A DNA stretch of 64,000 nt from JBMOKU01 sp049324315 (lineage in GTDB: Bacteria; Bacillota; Clostridia; Peptostreptococcales; Thermotaleaceae), in the NCBI GenBank assembly GCA_049324315.1, contig JBMOKU010000073.1, forward strand, positions 62,001-126,000. The letters are read 5' to 3'. The translations under genes and the position numbers were made by a program. Shown one piece after another: positions 53,299-63,274 of this stretch. Each line of letters opens with the position of its first letter. Position 1 is the stretch's first letter. Below the pieces are notes generated by a model, which saw only the letters and a program-made list of their open reading frames with translations, was not told the origin of the DNA and did no database searches.

Positions 53299-53811
53299 AC
53301 GCACTTTCTTGATATTTTTTCTAAAACAGGGCTATCTTTTATTGAGGATATGGCTCAAGAAATTATGCTTACCAATGAGGTTTCGGAACCTTTTGGATTG
53401 CATCTCTCACCACAGGATTCACGGGAGATTATAACAACCCGAAACGCTGTTTTAAAGGAATATGAACGGATTGAAGTAGATACCGAAATCACCCGTAAAA
53501 TAATCACCCAACTTTGTTCATCTCCCTATCTTCAGCAAGATAATTATACGGAGACCATTATGGAGATTCATGAACTGTTTCATTATATAAAGAACGAATT
53601 AGATGATGATATAGGTGACGATCAGTTGATAGAAAGACTTGCAGATTTATATAATCATAATTGTTCTGGCGTTTTGGATCTTTTAAAAGGAAGGGAAACC
53701 GAAAAGATTATTCGACAATACAGGTTTGGAGATGCATATGATCAAGATTCTGATCCAGAAGAGGATGAAGATCAGTCAGAACGTTGGGAGGATACGTTAT
53801 GGGATCAATAA
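53299..53811 (+). CDS. DUF6323-type protein with apparent non-ATG start
   Basis: About 170 residues from an ACG codon at 53299; the first ATG in frame is 53350 (153 residues) and lacks a usable ribosome-binding site. GGGAGGG lies 6-7 bases upstream of the ACG. Residues EPFGLHLSPQDSREIITTRNAVLKEYERIE fit the DUF6323 pattern, and the extra 17 codons (HFLDIFSKTGLSFIED) are helical as family N-termini usually are. The C-terminus is very acidic (DQDSDPEEDEDQSERWED). Function is unknown; the gene is paired with a DUF6179 gene. Confidence 0.7.
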   Translation, partial: THFLDIFSKTGLSFIEDMAQEIMLTNEVSEPFGLHLSPQDSREIITTRNAVLKEYERIEVDTEITRKIITQLCSSPYLQQDNYTETIMEIHELFHYIKNELDDDIGDDQLIERLADLYNHNCSGVLDLLKGRETEKIIRQYRFGDAYDQDSDPEEDEDQSERWEDTLWDQ

Positions 53812-55196
53812 TTGGAATAGATAAAGAAAAGCTAGATCAAAATCAATACTTGGTTTCTCTATTGAAAGAAGGTACTCAAAACGGGTTATTAGGTTTAGAT
53901 CTTGCAAAGAGCCTCCCCTTCGGGCTAATGGACGTTCTTAAAGAGATTATGAGAATGTACACAAAAGGAGAAAGCTCTACTTTAAAGGCTGGAACAGCAG
54001 AAGATTTGATGAAATCCATTATTTACTCCATAGATCTTTTTTTAATGAAGTATCCCAACCCGGAGGATGCCCTCCATCATCTGCAATCATGCAATGTTAG
54101 AATCCTATATCAAGAGGCTGTGGACTATGCCAACGATTATATAGAAAGTACAAAAAAACTATACCAATCCATCGAAGCAAAACGTGTATGGGTGCCAAAT
54201 GTTGTCTATAACGAAACCTTCACAGAGGCAATCCCAAATTTCTTTTTAGACTATGATGTGATTTTTGCAGCTCATCATACTTCCAGTGATATGGACTACC
54301 CTTTGGCTTTTGATGATATGTCTGCAAAAGGAATCGCTTATATCAGAAGATATCTTGATGCCTTTGCATTGGAAAATGAATTTTGTCTCAAGTTTCAGCC
54401 TAAAAGTATAACCATGCTGCTTCAATCCTACGGAAAGTCAAATAGACTGAATTACAAGCAGTCGCCTATAAACTTATTTGAGCTTGTATTTAATAATATT
54501 GTTTTTTTAACATTACTGGATGAAAGCTATGAAAGCCTTTTAATTTCTGCCATAGGATTTGAAATGATTGAGGAAAAGCTCAACGGATTAGAGGAAATTA
54601 CATTAAAACACCTTATCTCAAGTATCTTAAATAAGATCATCAATCGCCTGGAAATCGCGAATTCTAAGCTTATTGATTTAATTTATCGATATTCACAGGC
54701 TATGATAGAGCGCCTAAGCAATGCATTAGCTCACGGCCATCTTGCAAATATGATGGTCTTAGACATCACAGCACAGCCTGAGGAAAGAACCGTTTTGGAT
54801 CCGGGACATAAAATGAATAACAGAGCTTTCCGATTTGTTTATAAAAAAATACGAGACTGTTCTACTGTTGAAGATAAACTAATTCTATTAACAAAATACG
54901 TTAACGCTTTGGATGATTTTCTTGACCTGTTGAAAGCAGACTGTTTTTTTGAAAAAGAATATGACTGTGTTTTCGATAGCTTAGGGAATCTGGAATTAAG
55001 CACTTTGATCGTTAGTGAATTTAAGGAGCATATGTTAAGGGGAGAAGAGAAACTTTCTACATTTCTTTCTAAAACTATTTCCTATAAATATGATTGGGAA
55101 GAAGCTTTCGTTGATTGGTTAAGGAAATTCGATAAAGACCGTGTTCAGGCTATTGAATTGTTGGTCCACGAAAACCTATCTTCTGAAATTGTTTAG
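53799..55196 (+). CDS. DUF6179-type protein
   Basis: 465 residues, all-helical appearance, without signal or membrane segments. The ATG at 53799 (MGSIIGIDKEKLDQNQ) has GGGAGG 6 bases upstream and overlaps the preceding gene by 13 bases. ALHHLQSCNVRILYQEAVDYAN and DYPLAFDDMSAKGIAYIRRYLDAFALENEFCLKF match DUF6179 as I recall it; this domain and DUF6323 usually come as a gene pair in clostridia. Role unknown. Confidence 0.8.
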   Translation: MGSIIGIDKEKLDQNQYLVSLLKEGTQNGLLGLDLAKSLPFGLMDVLKEIMRMYTKGESSTLKAGTAEDLMKSIIYSIDLFLMKYPNPEDALHHLQSCNVRILYQEAVDYANDYIESTKKLYQSIEAKRVWVPNVVYNETFTEAIPNFFLDYDVIFAAHHTSSDMDYPLAFDDMSAKGIAYIRRYLDAFALENEFCLKFQPKSITMLLQSYGKSNRLNYKQSPINLFELVFNNIVFLTLLDESYESLLISAIGFEMIEEKLNGLEEITLKHLISSILNKIINRLEIANSKLIDLIYRYSQAMIERLSNALAHGHLANMMVLDITAQPEERTVLDPGHKMNNRAFRFVYKKIRDCSTVEDKLILLTKYVNALDDFLDLLKADCFFEKEYDCVFDSLGNLELSTLIVSEFKEHMLRGEEKLSTFLSKTISYKYDWEEAFVDWLRKFDKDRVQAIELLVHENLSSEIV

Positions 55197-55605
55197 AGAA
55201 AGCGACCTTGAAATATATTCGAGGTCGCCTCCTTAATCATCTGATCACCAAACCAGCTGCCTTATAATGTGCGTATGCGGAAACATATCTCCAAAACTGC
55301 CGTTACCTACGAAACAATACCCTCACCCCTTTGCTTATTACTTTTGCCCTATAAACTATAACTAAAATTTAAAAATAACTATTACCTAAACATATTTGAG
55401 CGTGAAAGCGTTTCAGAACAATTACTCATGCAATGTCCTAAATTGTAATTATGCACGTTCAATTATATAAACGAAGCGCTACCTCCGTCCCTGCTCTCTA
55501 CAATTTGTTTGTCACAATATAACTTAAAATTTATTGATTCATAACGCCTATAGGAGATACATATATTTACTTTGTAGGCAAATTGTAAGACTGTGAGGGG
55601 AAACT
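55197..55605. other. gap with no gene
   Basis: Apart from the terminator at 55202, the 409-bp stretch shows only A/T-rich sequence before the L,D-transpeptidase gene. Confidence 0.4.
55202..55228 (+). terminator. terminator after the DUF6179-type gene
   Basis: GCGACCT and AGGTCGC (7-bp arms, 13-nt loop), 6 bases after the stop codon; the T run is weak (CTCCTT). Confidence 0.5.
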
Positions 55606-56766
55606 ATGTTCTATAAGCGTAAAAACCTTCTTTATTTTGTACTAGTTTTTATTCTAGTGTTGCTTCAAATACAAGTTTTAGCATTTGATGAGGTATATGC
55701 ACAAAATAAAGCATCCCCTACTATTGAAGTCGTTAAAATTGATAATTTAAATGAGGATATAGAAGTTACAGATAAAGCTTCTCTAAAGATAGATTCAATA
55801 ACAATTGATAAAACTAATATCGAGGTAGTTGGGACTGTATTTCGATTTACGGCTATTTCTGGTAATGAGAATTTGAATTATGCGTGGACTATTTTCAAAG
55901 ATTTTGATGAAATCTATAAAAAGGAATATAGCGAAGAAAATTTTTTAGATTTTACTATGAGTGAATTAGGAAGATATCAAGCTGTTGTAACTATTAAAAA
56001 TGAGAATGGAATTACTGTAAGTAGATTATCAGAAGAAATTAATATTATTCGTCCTATTAAAATAAACTCTATCTGGGTAGACAAAACTGGTAAACTGCCT
56101 GTTAATACGCCTCTTAATTTTTCCGTTTCAGCAGAAGGAGATGATTTAGTTTATCATTGGTACATACTTAAGGACTCAGATGTAGAATATGACGGATTAC
56201 TTAGCCAGAATAATAGTATTAATTATACACCAAATGGGCCTGGGATATATAAGGCCCTTGTATATGTTAGCGATAGATTTGGGAAATGCATAAGTGAATA
56301 TTCAGAAGAAGTTATAATATATGAAGAGGTTGTTTCAGAAAAAGAAAAATTAGAAACAACGATAAATGAAAAAGACTTTAGTAGTGAAACAAATAACTAT
56401 TTATGGGTGGATACCAATAAGAATCTAATCTATGTTTTTGAAGGGGAAAGTAAGAATTGGAGTCTTACAAAAACAATGGTTTGTACAGATGGAAAAGCTT
56501 CAACACCAACTGTTAAAGGCAATTTTACAATTAAGGGAAGAGCTCCATGGCTTACTTCGTATAATGGAAAAGTAAAAGCAAAGTACAAGGTTAGATTCTT
56601 TGAAGATTATTATTTTCATTCAATTTTATTCGATTCTGAGGGGAAAAACATTGTGGATTCCCGACTAGGGCAGTCCCTTTCCCATGGCTGCATTAGGTTA
56701 AGCGTAGATGATGCTAAGTGGGTTTATGACAATATCAAAGATGGCACAGGCGTATACGTAGAGTGA
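55606..56766 (+). CDS. secreted L,D-transpeptidase (YkuD) with two Ig/PKD-like domains
   Basis: 386 residues. A signal peptide or membrane anchor (about 9-27), two related beta-sandwich repeats of about 90 residues (FTAISGNENLNYAWTIFKD and FSVSAEGDDLVYHWYILKD mark each), then a YkuD catalytic domain from about 265 with YYFHSILFD and the SHGCIRLS motif bearing the catalytic Cys and the preceding His. It probably forms 3-3 cross-links in peptidoglycan or attaches proteins to it. GAGGGG lies 5 bases before the ATG. Confidence 0.93.
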   Translation: MFYKRKNLLYFVLVFILVLLQIQVLAFDEVYAQNKASPTIEVVKIDNLNEDIEVTDKASLKIDSITIDKTNIEVVGTVFRFTAISGNENLNYAWTIFKDFDEIYKKEYSEENFLDFTMSELGRYQAVVTIKNENGITVSRLSEEINIIRPIKINSIWVDKTGKLPVNTPLNFSVSAEGDDLVYHWYILKDSDVEYDGLLSQNNSINYTPNGPGIYKALVYVSDRFGKCISEYSEEVIIYEEVVSEKEKLETTINEKDFSSETNNYLWVDTNKNLIYVFEGESKNWSLTKTMVCTDGKASTPTVKGNFTIKGRAPWLTSYNGKVKAKYKVRFFEDYYFHSILFDSEGKNIVDSRLGQSLSHGCIRLSVDDAKWVYDNIKDGTGVYVE

Positions 56767-57078
56767 AAAGATTAGAAAATTCCCCTTTTCTCCAGGACTG
56801 TAAAACATGCTTTGTCGGTATATCCTCGGCAAAATTATTTTCCGTTTAAAAAGGGGCTCTACACCAAAATTCTAATTAAATAAATGCTGCTAAAAAAACC
56901 GTGGATAACATTATCCGCGGTTTTACTTAGTTTTCTTACCATATTAACCATGCTGTTTATTTAACTCTGTAAGATTCGATTTTTCACTCGGAAGAGGCTT
57001 TTTATTCTCCATAAAATCGAAGCAAGAAACGTAATGGAAAAAGCAGGGAGACAAGTTGCCTGTTCCCAGTCCTCCATC
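56767..57078. other. gap between convergent genes
   Basis: Besides the terminator at 56895, nothing convincing. A 73-codon minus-strand frame here is a shadow overlapping selO. Confidence 0.4.
56895..56924 (+). terminator. terminator
   Basis: AAAACCGTGGATAA and TTATCCGCGGTTTT (14-bp arms with one G-T pair, 2-nt loop), with A/T runs on both sides. It lies 130 bp after the L,D-transpeptidase stop. Confidence 0.75.
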
Positions 57079-58554
57079 TTAGGTACCGCAAAAGGTTCGG
57101 TAAGGACAGGTTGATGGCGCAGGCAGCGTAGCGTAATCAGCCTGTTCAGGAGAATGGGCATAAGGTTTTGAAAGAACACCAAGAAGCTGTTCCATCATGC
57201 TGTAGTCTCCTTGTTTCACGGCGGCTTCCAGCGCCTCTTCTACCCGGTGGTTGCGGGGAATTATCGCAGGATTGGAGTTTCGCATCAACTGCTGGGAGGA
57301 GGCTTTCGGTTCCTGCTGCCTGCCTAATCTCGCCTGCCACAGTTCATACCACTGAGTAAATTCCGTGGTGCCAGACAGGACCGTATCCTCCGTCTTATCA
57401 AAAGTTAATGCGCGGAAGGTATTGGTATAGTCCCCGCCATACTTCTTCATCATACGGAGGATGCCTTCAATAAGAGATTCATCCTCTGGCTCTTCGTTAA
57501 ATATTCCCAGTTTTGCGCTCATTCCCGCCAGCCAATTACAATGGTACAACTCATTAAACTGGGAAATCGCATCCTGGGCCAGTTTGACAGCCTGCTCTTT
57601 ATCGACATGCAGCAGCGGTAATAGGGTTTCAGCAAATCTCGCCAGATTCCATGCAGCAATACTCGGCTGATTACCGTAGGCATAGCGGCCGTAAGTGTCA
57701 ATGGAACTAAATACCGTTGCCGGGTCATAGGTATCCATGAAGGCACAAGGACCATAATCAATGGTTTCTCCGCTAATGGTCATGTTGTCGGTATTCATCA
57801 CCCCATGGATAAAGCCAACCAACTGCCATTTGGCGATCAGTACGGCCTGACGTTTGACTACTTCCCGAAGCAGCGAAAGATATCTATTCTCATCAGCTTC
57901 AACGTCTGGAAAATGACGATTTAGCGTATAGTCAGCCAGATCTCGCAGTTCCTCAACCGTACCCCATTTTGCAACGTATTGAAAGGTACCGACGCGCAGA
58001 TGACTGGCAGCCACACGGGTCAGTATTGCACCTGGCAGGTCGGTTTCTCGAATTACCGGCTCACCGGTTGTCACCACCGCTAGACTACGGGTGGTAGGAA
58101 TACCAAGGGCATGCATTGCTTCACTGATGATGTATTCCCGCAGCATCGGTCCAAGTGCCGCTCGACCATCACCCCGGCGAGAATATGGTGTTTTGCCTGA
58201 ACCCTTGAGCTGAATATCAAACCTTTCACCTAAAGGCGTGATCTGTTCGCCAATCAGTAGAGCCCGCCCGTCCCCTAACATCGTAAAATGCCCAAATTGA
58301 TGTCCCGCATAAGCTTGGGCAAGGGGCAAAGCGCCTTCAGGAATCCGATTGCCAGCAAGCACCGCTACACCCTCTTCACTTTGCAGTTCCTGGACGTTCA
58401 ATCCCAAGGATGCTGCCAACGGATGATTGAGAACGATCAACTTCGGTGAGTGTACAGGGGTTGGGTTGAGTCTGGCAAAAAATGATTTCGGCAGCCGCGC
58501 ATAACTGTTGTCTAAATTCCATCCTGTTTCTATTATTGCTTTTACCTTTGTCAT
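57079..58554 (-). CDS. selO: SelO-family protein adenylyltransferase (YdiU)
   Basis: 491 residues. A pseudokinase that AMPylates other proteins using ATP bound in a flipped orientation. Landmarks: AQAYAGHQFGHFTMLGDGRALLIGE, QLKGSGKTPYSRRGDGRAALGPMLREY, LRVGTFQYVAKWGT, HGVMNTDNMTISGETIDYGPCAFMD, and a C-terminus PYRTFCGT. The residue that is Sec in animals is Cys in bacteria, here near the end. Its G+C content looks higher than that of the flanks. GGAGATACG precedes the ATG. Confidence 0.93.
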   Translation of the reverse strand: MTKVKAIIETGWNLDNSYARLPKSFFARLNPTPVHSPKLIVLNHPLAASLGLNVQELQSEEGVAVLAGNRIPEGALPLAQAYAGHQFGHFTMLGDGRALLIGEQITPLGERFDIQLKGSGKTPYSRRGDGRAALGPMLREYIISEAMHALGIPTTRSLAVVTTGEPVIRETDLPGAILTRVAASHLRVGTFQYVAKWGTVEELRDLADYTLNRHFPDVEADENRYLSLLREVVKRQAVLIAKWQLVGFIHGVMNTDNMTISGETIDYGPCAFMDTYDPATVFSSIDTYGRYAYGNQPSIAAWNLARFAETLLPLLHVDKEQAVKLAQDAISQFNELYHCNWLAGMSAKLGIFNEEPEDESLIEGILRMMKKYGGDYTNTFRALTFDKTEDTVLSGTTEFTQWYELWQARLGRQQEPKASSQQLMRNSNPAIIPRNHRVEEALEAAVKQGDYSMMEQLLGVLSKPYAHSPEQADYATLPAPSTCPYRTFCGT

Positions 58555-58781
58555 CGTATCTCCTTTCCTCCTTCTATCTTTTTATATCCCAGCTTTTTCT
58601 TTTACATAAAACAAAATCATAGGTATTCTATGATATTTTTAATTATCTGCTTTCTATACGCAACGCAAAGCAGCCCCTTTTAGTGTCTGCTTCTGCCAAT
58701 TTATTATACCTTTTCCACACAAAGATGGTGCCCTTTAGGTATTTTAAGGTATGTACTAAAATTATAGAAAAGCGTGATTTC

Positions 58782-58811
58782 AAAAAGAGGGCCGAGGCTC
58801 TTGCCTCGGTC
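58782..58811 (-). terminator. terminator after the six-domain NlpC/P60 gene
   Basis: On the minus strand ACCGAGGC, AAGA, GCCTCGGC and then TTTTT a few bases on. It lies 25 bases downstream of the stop. Confidence 0.85.
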
Positions 58812-58835
58812 TAGTTAGATTATTGCTATTATTGT

Positions 58836-61196
58836 TTAAAGTAATCGTCTTGCTCCCAAGTATCGTTCGCTCCAATACTCGTGATATTTCAAGTTTCTTT
58901 CTTTTACCCCTGTACTTGTAAGTATGATAAATGAACCTTCCCCTGCATATATACCTGTCATCGATGGTATATCTTCGGATAGATTGCTTCTAAAAAACAT
59001 AAGATCCCCTTCTTCCAGTGCATCAGGTGAGATTGCTTGACCTAAATTCCATTGCTCATAGGCGTTAGCGGGTAGTTGTAAATGAATATCCGGTGCTTCA
59101 TAGAATACCTTTTGTACAAATTGTGCTGTTGTGTAGTCTTCAAATGAAACATCTATATATTCTTTAGCCTTAATGACAGCAGAATGGGTATTTTCGATTT
59201 TTTCATATCGTCTTGCCCCAACATATCTTGGAGTCCAATAACTATCTGAGATATTAAGATCACGAATTGCTACCCCTTCATATTCTGTTTCGATCATATA
59301 CTGCCCATTGCCAATATATAATCCTGGCAGCAGTACCTTGTCGGATCCTTCGAAGAATAGAACATCTCCAATATTTAAATCTTCCCTTTCTATTTCATTT
59401 CCTAAAGCCCATTGTTGAAATGAATATCTTGGCAGATCAATATCTAAACCTGCTTTCATAACATATTGTATAAACCCGGAGTAATCAAAGCCTTCTATGG
59501 TATTTCCTCCTGCTAAGTAAGGTACACCCAGGGTTTTATATGCTTCTTCAACTACCCTGGAGTCCAACCTCAAACTAAGGGAGTCAAAGCGCTTTACTTC
59601 TAAATAGCGATCCAGCAAATATTGTCCTAAATAGCTGATTGTAGTCATACCTTCGTCACCAGATGCATGAATGATATAATTATTTCCCAGATAAATTGCG
59701 GCATGATGTGTTTTCCCGTCCTGCTGCCATTTTCCTTTAAAATAAATCACGTCTCCAGGGCGCTTGTTTTCAAAATCGATCGTTTCGCCTACTACAGCTT
59801 GTTTATAAGTTATGCGAGGCAAATAAATCTTTTTAGCATCTCTAAAGACTGTCTGAACTAAATAAGAACAGTCAAAACCATCAATGGTCTCGCCACCTAA
59901 CAAATACGGAGTTTCAACATATTTCATTGCTTCTCGAATAACTACATTCTCGTGTTCCCTATAATTTTCAGGCTGAGAATAATATATATCTGTCTCCGTT
60001 AGTCGTTTTGCGCCTACATATATATCTGACCAATACTCACTCTCAATATCCCTTTCCGCAACCCCTTCTGTAGTTTGAACGATAAACATACCATTTCCTC
60101 TATAAATGCCAGGTATAAGACTTCTTCCCTGGAAAAACACCAAGTCTCCCGGTTGAAGGTCTTCTTTAGAAATGGATTCGCCTACTTCATAGATCCTATC
60201 GGAAAAGACAGATAGTTGTATGTTGAGGATCTCTTTAAAAACATAACGTACAAAATTAGTTGTATTAAAGCCTTCGGTTGGTGATTTCCCTTCTGGGTTA
60301 TAGGGTGTCCCAAGCAAGTTCATAGCCTTTTCTACAATTGGATTGCTTACGACGGATTCCTCAATAATATTCTTCGTAAACCGTCTTGCTCCCAGCAGCC
60401 TGGATTTCCAATAATCACTTGTTTCGAGGTCTACTACAGCAACTCCATTTGTTGTAACAATAGCAAAAATACCATTGTCTATGTAAATTCCCGGTAGTCG
60501 TACACTGCTGCCTTGAAAGAATAGTACATCACCGGATTCAAGATCAACCGTATCTACTTCCAGACCTACTCGCCATTGTTCGTTCGATGTTCTTGGAAAA
60601 TCCAGTTTGTATACTTCACGAAAAACGTATTGTACAAAGCCTGAATGATCAAAGCCATTTGGATCATTACCTCCAAGCTCATAAGGAGATCCTACTAATT
60701 CAAGGGCTTTTACGGCTGCAGGATTTAATTCATTCGCTATATTTGTGTAGCGCCTTGCACCTTTATACCGATCCCTCCAATAGGAATCTTCTACTATATC
60801 TCGTTTTACTACACCTTCATTAGTTGCTACAACGATAATGATATTATCGCCTTTATATATTGCCGGTATTAGGTTGTCGCTTCCAGTAAAGAAAAGAACA
60901 TCTCCAGGCTGTATTTCACTACGTTCTATAGGTTCACCCAGTTTCCATAACTGTGAAGGCGATCCCGGGAGGACTATATTCTCTTCCTCTCTAAATACAT
61001 ACTGAATAAACCCAGTGCTATTAAATCCTTCCTGTGGTGTATTTCCCCCTTGTTTAAAAGGTTTGCCTATTAAACTTTCTGCAAGTAAAACCGTTTGAAT
61101 TTCTGCCTCATTATTATAACCATAGGATGGGACTATAAAAATTAACAGAATCAATAGGACTAACCGCATGACATTTCGTTTTTTCAATGGGTTCAT
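58836..61196 (-). CDS. secreted protein of six tandem NlpC/P60-like domains, only one catalytic
   Basis: 786 residues: signal peptide (VMRLVLLILLIFIVPSYG) and six homologous domains of about 120-130 residues. The cysteine position reads FNSTGF (domain 1), FDHSGF (2), FNTTNF (3), FDCSYLV (4, Cys443), FDYSGF (5) and YTTAQF (6). Only domain 4 also has the His motif HHAAIYLGNNYIIHAS. All domains keep the LxPGDVLFF-like strand and a closing GARR motif. Domain 4 is presumably a peptidoglycan endopeptidase; the other five are likely wall- or ligand-binding modules derived from it. Extensive near-identity with the next gene upstream shows recent duplication. Confidence 0.9.
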   Translation of the reverse strand: MNPLKKRNVMRLVLLILLIFIVPSYGYNNEAEIQTVLLAESLIGKPFKQGGNTPQEGFNSTGFIQYVFREEENIVLPGSPSQLWKLGEPIERSEIQPGDVLFFTGSDNLIPAIYKGDNIIIVVATNEGVVKRDIVEDSYWRDRYKGARRYTNIANELNPAAVKALELVGSPYELGGNDPNGFDHSGFVQYVFREVYKLDFPRTSNEQWRVGLEVDTVDLESGDVLFFQGSSVRLPGIYIDNGIFAIVTTNGVAVVDLETSDYWKSRLLGARRFTKNIIEESVVSNPIVEKAMNLLGTPYNPEGKSPTEGFNTTNFVRYVFKEILNIQLSVFSDRIYEVGESISKEDLQPGDLVFFQGRSLIPGIYRGNGMFIVQTTEGVAERDIESEYWSDIYVGAKRLTETDIYYSQPENYREHENVVIREAMKYVETPYLLGGETIDGFDCSYLVQTVFRDAKKIYLPRITYKQAVVGETIDFENKRPGDVIYFKGKWQQDGKTHHAAIYLGNNYIIHASGDEGMTTISYLGQYLLDRYLEVKRFDSLSLRLDSRVVEEAYKTLGVPYLAGGNTIEGFDYSGFIQYVMKAGLDIDLPRYSFQQWALGNEIEREDLNIGDVLFFEGSDKVLLPGLYIGNGQYMIETEYEGVAIRDLNISDSYWTPRYVGARRYEKIENTHSAVIKAKEYIDVSFEDYTTAQFVQKVFYEAPDIHLQLPANAYEQWNLGQAISPDALEEGDLMFFRSNLSEDIPSMTGIYAGEGSFIILTSTGVKERNLKYHEYWSERYLGARRLL

Positions 61197-61371
61197 TTTT
61201 AAAATCCACCTACTTTACTAAATTTCACTAGAATTTGCAGCAGTTGACTAACTAAACATTGAAATTCAGACAATAAAAAATTAGTCATTTAAGAATAAAC
61301 TCGTCAGGGTATAGGATTTATGGTCAAGCTGAGGTTGCTAAGTTGCTTCTTGACAAAAGAATTCATTTCAT

Positions 61372-63168
61372 TTAGTTTTGACTAGATGATTTAATAAACC
61401 GATATACCAAATAGATAAGAAGTGCAAGGATAATTATTCCAATTCCTAAGGTTTTTTGAAGTTTTTTTAAAACATTTTTTTGTATTAATGGATTTACCGT
61501 GGGTTTGGCTGTGTTTGTTTGCCCAATGCTATTGATTTTTTCATATCGTCTTGCTCCAACATATCGTGGAGTCCAATAACTATCTGAGATATTAAGATCA
61601 CGAATTGCTACACCTTCATATTCTGTTACGATCATATACTGCTCATTTCCAATATATAATCCTGGTAGTAGTACCTTGTTGGATCCTTGGAAGAATAGAA
61701 CATCTCCAATATTTAAATCTTCCCTTTCTATTTCTTTTCCTAAAGCCCATTGTTGAGATGAATATCTTGGTAGATCAATATCTAAACCTGCTTTCATAAC
61801 GTATTGTATAAACCCAGAGTAATCAAAGCCTTCTATGGTATTTCCTCCTGCTAAGTAAGGTACACCCAGGGTTTTATACGCTTCTTCAACGACTTTTGAA
61901 TCGAGTCTCAAACCAAGGGAGTCAAAACGCTTTACTACCGCAAGGCGGCCGAGCCAATATGGCCCTAAATAGCTGATTGTAGTCATACCTTCGTCGCCAG
62001 ATGCATGAATGATGTAATTATTTCCTAGATAAATAGCAGCATGTGATATTTCTTTCTCCGATTTTCCTTTAAAATAAATCACGTCTCCAGGGCGCTTGTT
62101 TTCAAAATCGATCGTTTCACCTACTACAGCTTGTTTATAAGTTATGCGGGGCAAATAAATGTTTTTGACATCTCTAAAGACCGTCTGAACTAAATAAGAA
62201 CAGTCAAAACCATCGGTTGTCTCGCCACCTAACAAATAAGGTGTTCCTATATATTTCATTGCTTCTCGAATAACTACATTCTCATGTTCCCTATAATTTT
62301 CAGGCTGAGAATAATATATATCTGCCTCTGTCAGTCGTTTTGCACCTACATAGATAGCTGACCAATACTCACTCTCAATATCCCTTTCCGCAACGCCTTC
62401 TGTAGTTTGAACGATAAACATACCATTTCCTTTATAAATGCCAGGTATAAGACTGCTTCCCTGGAAAAACACCAAGTCTCCCGGTTGAAGGTCTTCTTTA
62501 GAAATGGATTCGCCTACTTCATAGATCCTATCGGAAAAGACAGATAGTTGTATGTCGAGGGTTTCCTTAAAAACATAACGTACAAAATTAGTCGTATTAA
62601 AGCCTTTGGTTGGTGATTTCCCTTCTGGGTTATAGGGTATCCCAATCAAGTCCATAGCCTTTTCTAAAATTTCAAGGGTTTTTACGGCTGCAGGGTTTAA
62701 TTCATTCGCTATATTTGTATAGCGCCTTGCACCTTTATACCGATCCCTCCAATAGGAATCTTCTACTATATCTCGTTTTACTACACCTTCATTAGTTGCT
62801 ACAACGATAATGATATTATCGCCTTTATATATTGCCGGTATTAGGTTGTCGCTTCCAGTAAAGAAAAGAACATCTCCAGGCTGTATTTCACTACGTTCTA
62901 TAGGTTCACCCAGTTTCCATAACTGTGAAGGCGATCCCGGGAGGACTATATTCTCTTCCTCTCTAAATACATACTGAATAAACCCAGTGCTATTAAATCC
63001 TTCCTGTGGTGTATTTCCCCCTTGTTTAAAAGGTTTGCCTATTAAACTTTCTGCAAGTAAAACCGTTTGAATTTCCGCCTCATTATTATAACCATAGGAT
63101 GGGCTTTTAACAGTTAACAGGATCCATAGGACTAACCATATGACAGTTAGTTTCTTAAATGGGTTCAT
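61372..63168 (-). CDS. membrane-anchored protein of four NlpC/P60-like domains, one catalytic
   Basis: 598 residues, paralogue of the preceding entry: signal peptide (LVLWILLTVKSPSYG), four domains reading FNSTGF, FNTTNF, FDCSYLV (Cys323) and FDYSGF, and a C-terminal membrane anchor (IGIIILALLIYLVYRFI) followed by KSSSQN. It corresponds to domains 1, 3, 4 and 5 of the six-domain protein; the junction between its first two domains (AAVKTLEILEKAMDLIG) shows where a domain is missing. The third domain keeps Cys and His and should be the active endopeptidase. GAGG precedes the ATG. Confidence 0.9.
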   Translation of the reverse strand: MNPFKKLTVIWLVLWILLTVKSPSYGYNNEAEIQTVLLAESLIGKPFKQGGNTPQEGFNSTGFIQYVFREEENIVLPGSPSQLWKLGEPIERSEIQPGDVLFFTGSDNLIPAIYKGDNIIIVVATNEGVVKRDIVEDSYWRDRYKGARRYTNIANELNPAAVKTLEILEKAMDLIGIPYNPEGKSPTKGFNTTNFVRYVFKETLDIQLSVFSDRIYEVGESISKEDLQPGDLVFFQGSSLIPGIYKGNGMFIVQTTEGVAERDIESEYWSAIYVGAKRLTEADIYYSQPENYREHENVVIREAMKYIGTPYLLGGETTDGFDCSYLVQTVFRDVKNIYLPRITYKQAVVGETIDFENKRPGDVIYFKGKSEKEISHAAIYLGNNYIIHASGDEGMTTISYLGPYWLGRLAVVKRFDSLGLRLDSKVVEEAYKTLGVPYLAGGNTIEGFDYSGFIQYVMKAGLDIDLPRYSSQQWALGKEIEREDLNIGDVLFFQGSNKVLLPGLYIGNEQYMIVTEYEGVAIRDLNISDSYWTPRYVGARRYEKINSIGQTNTAKPTVNPLIQKNVLKKLQKTLGIGIIILALLIYLVYRFIKSSSQN

Positions 63169-63274
63169 TTTAAAACCATCCTCTTTATTGACTAATTTTG
63201 ATAAATATCGACATCATAAGTACATACTATTATAATAGAAACATATACATTTATCGTAAAGTGAGTTGATGGAT

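Noticed and set aside
56961..57182. 73-codon minus-strand frame at the end of selO
   Set aside because: Shadow frame overlapping the conserved selO C-terminus.
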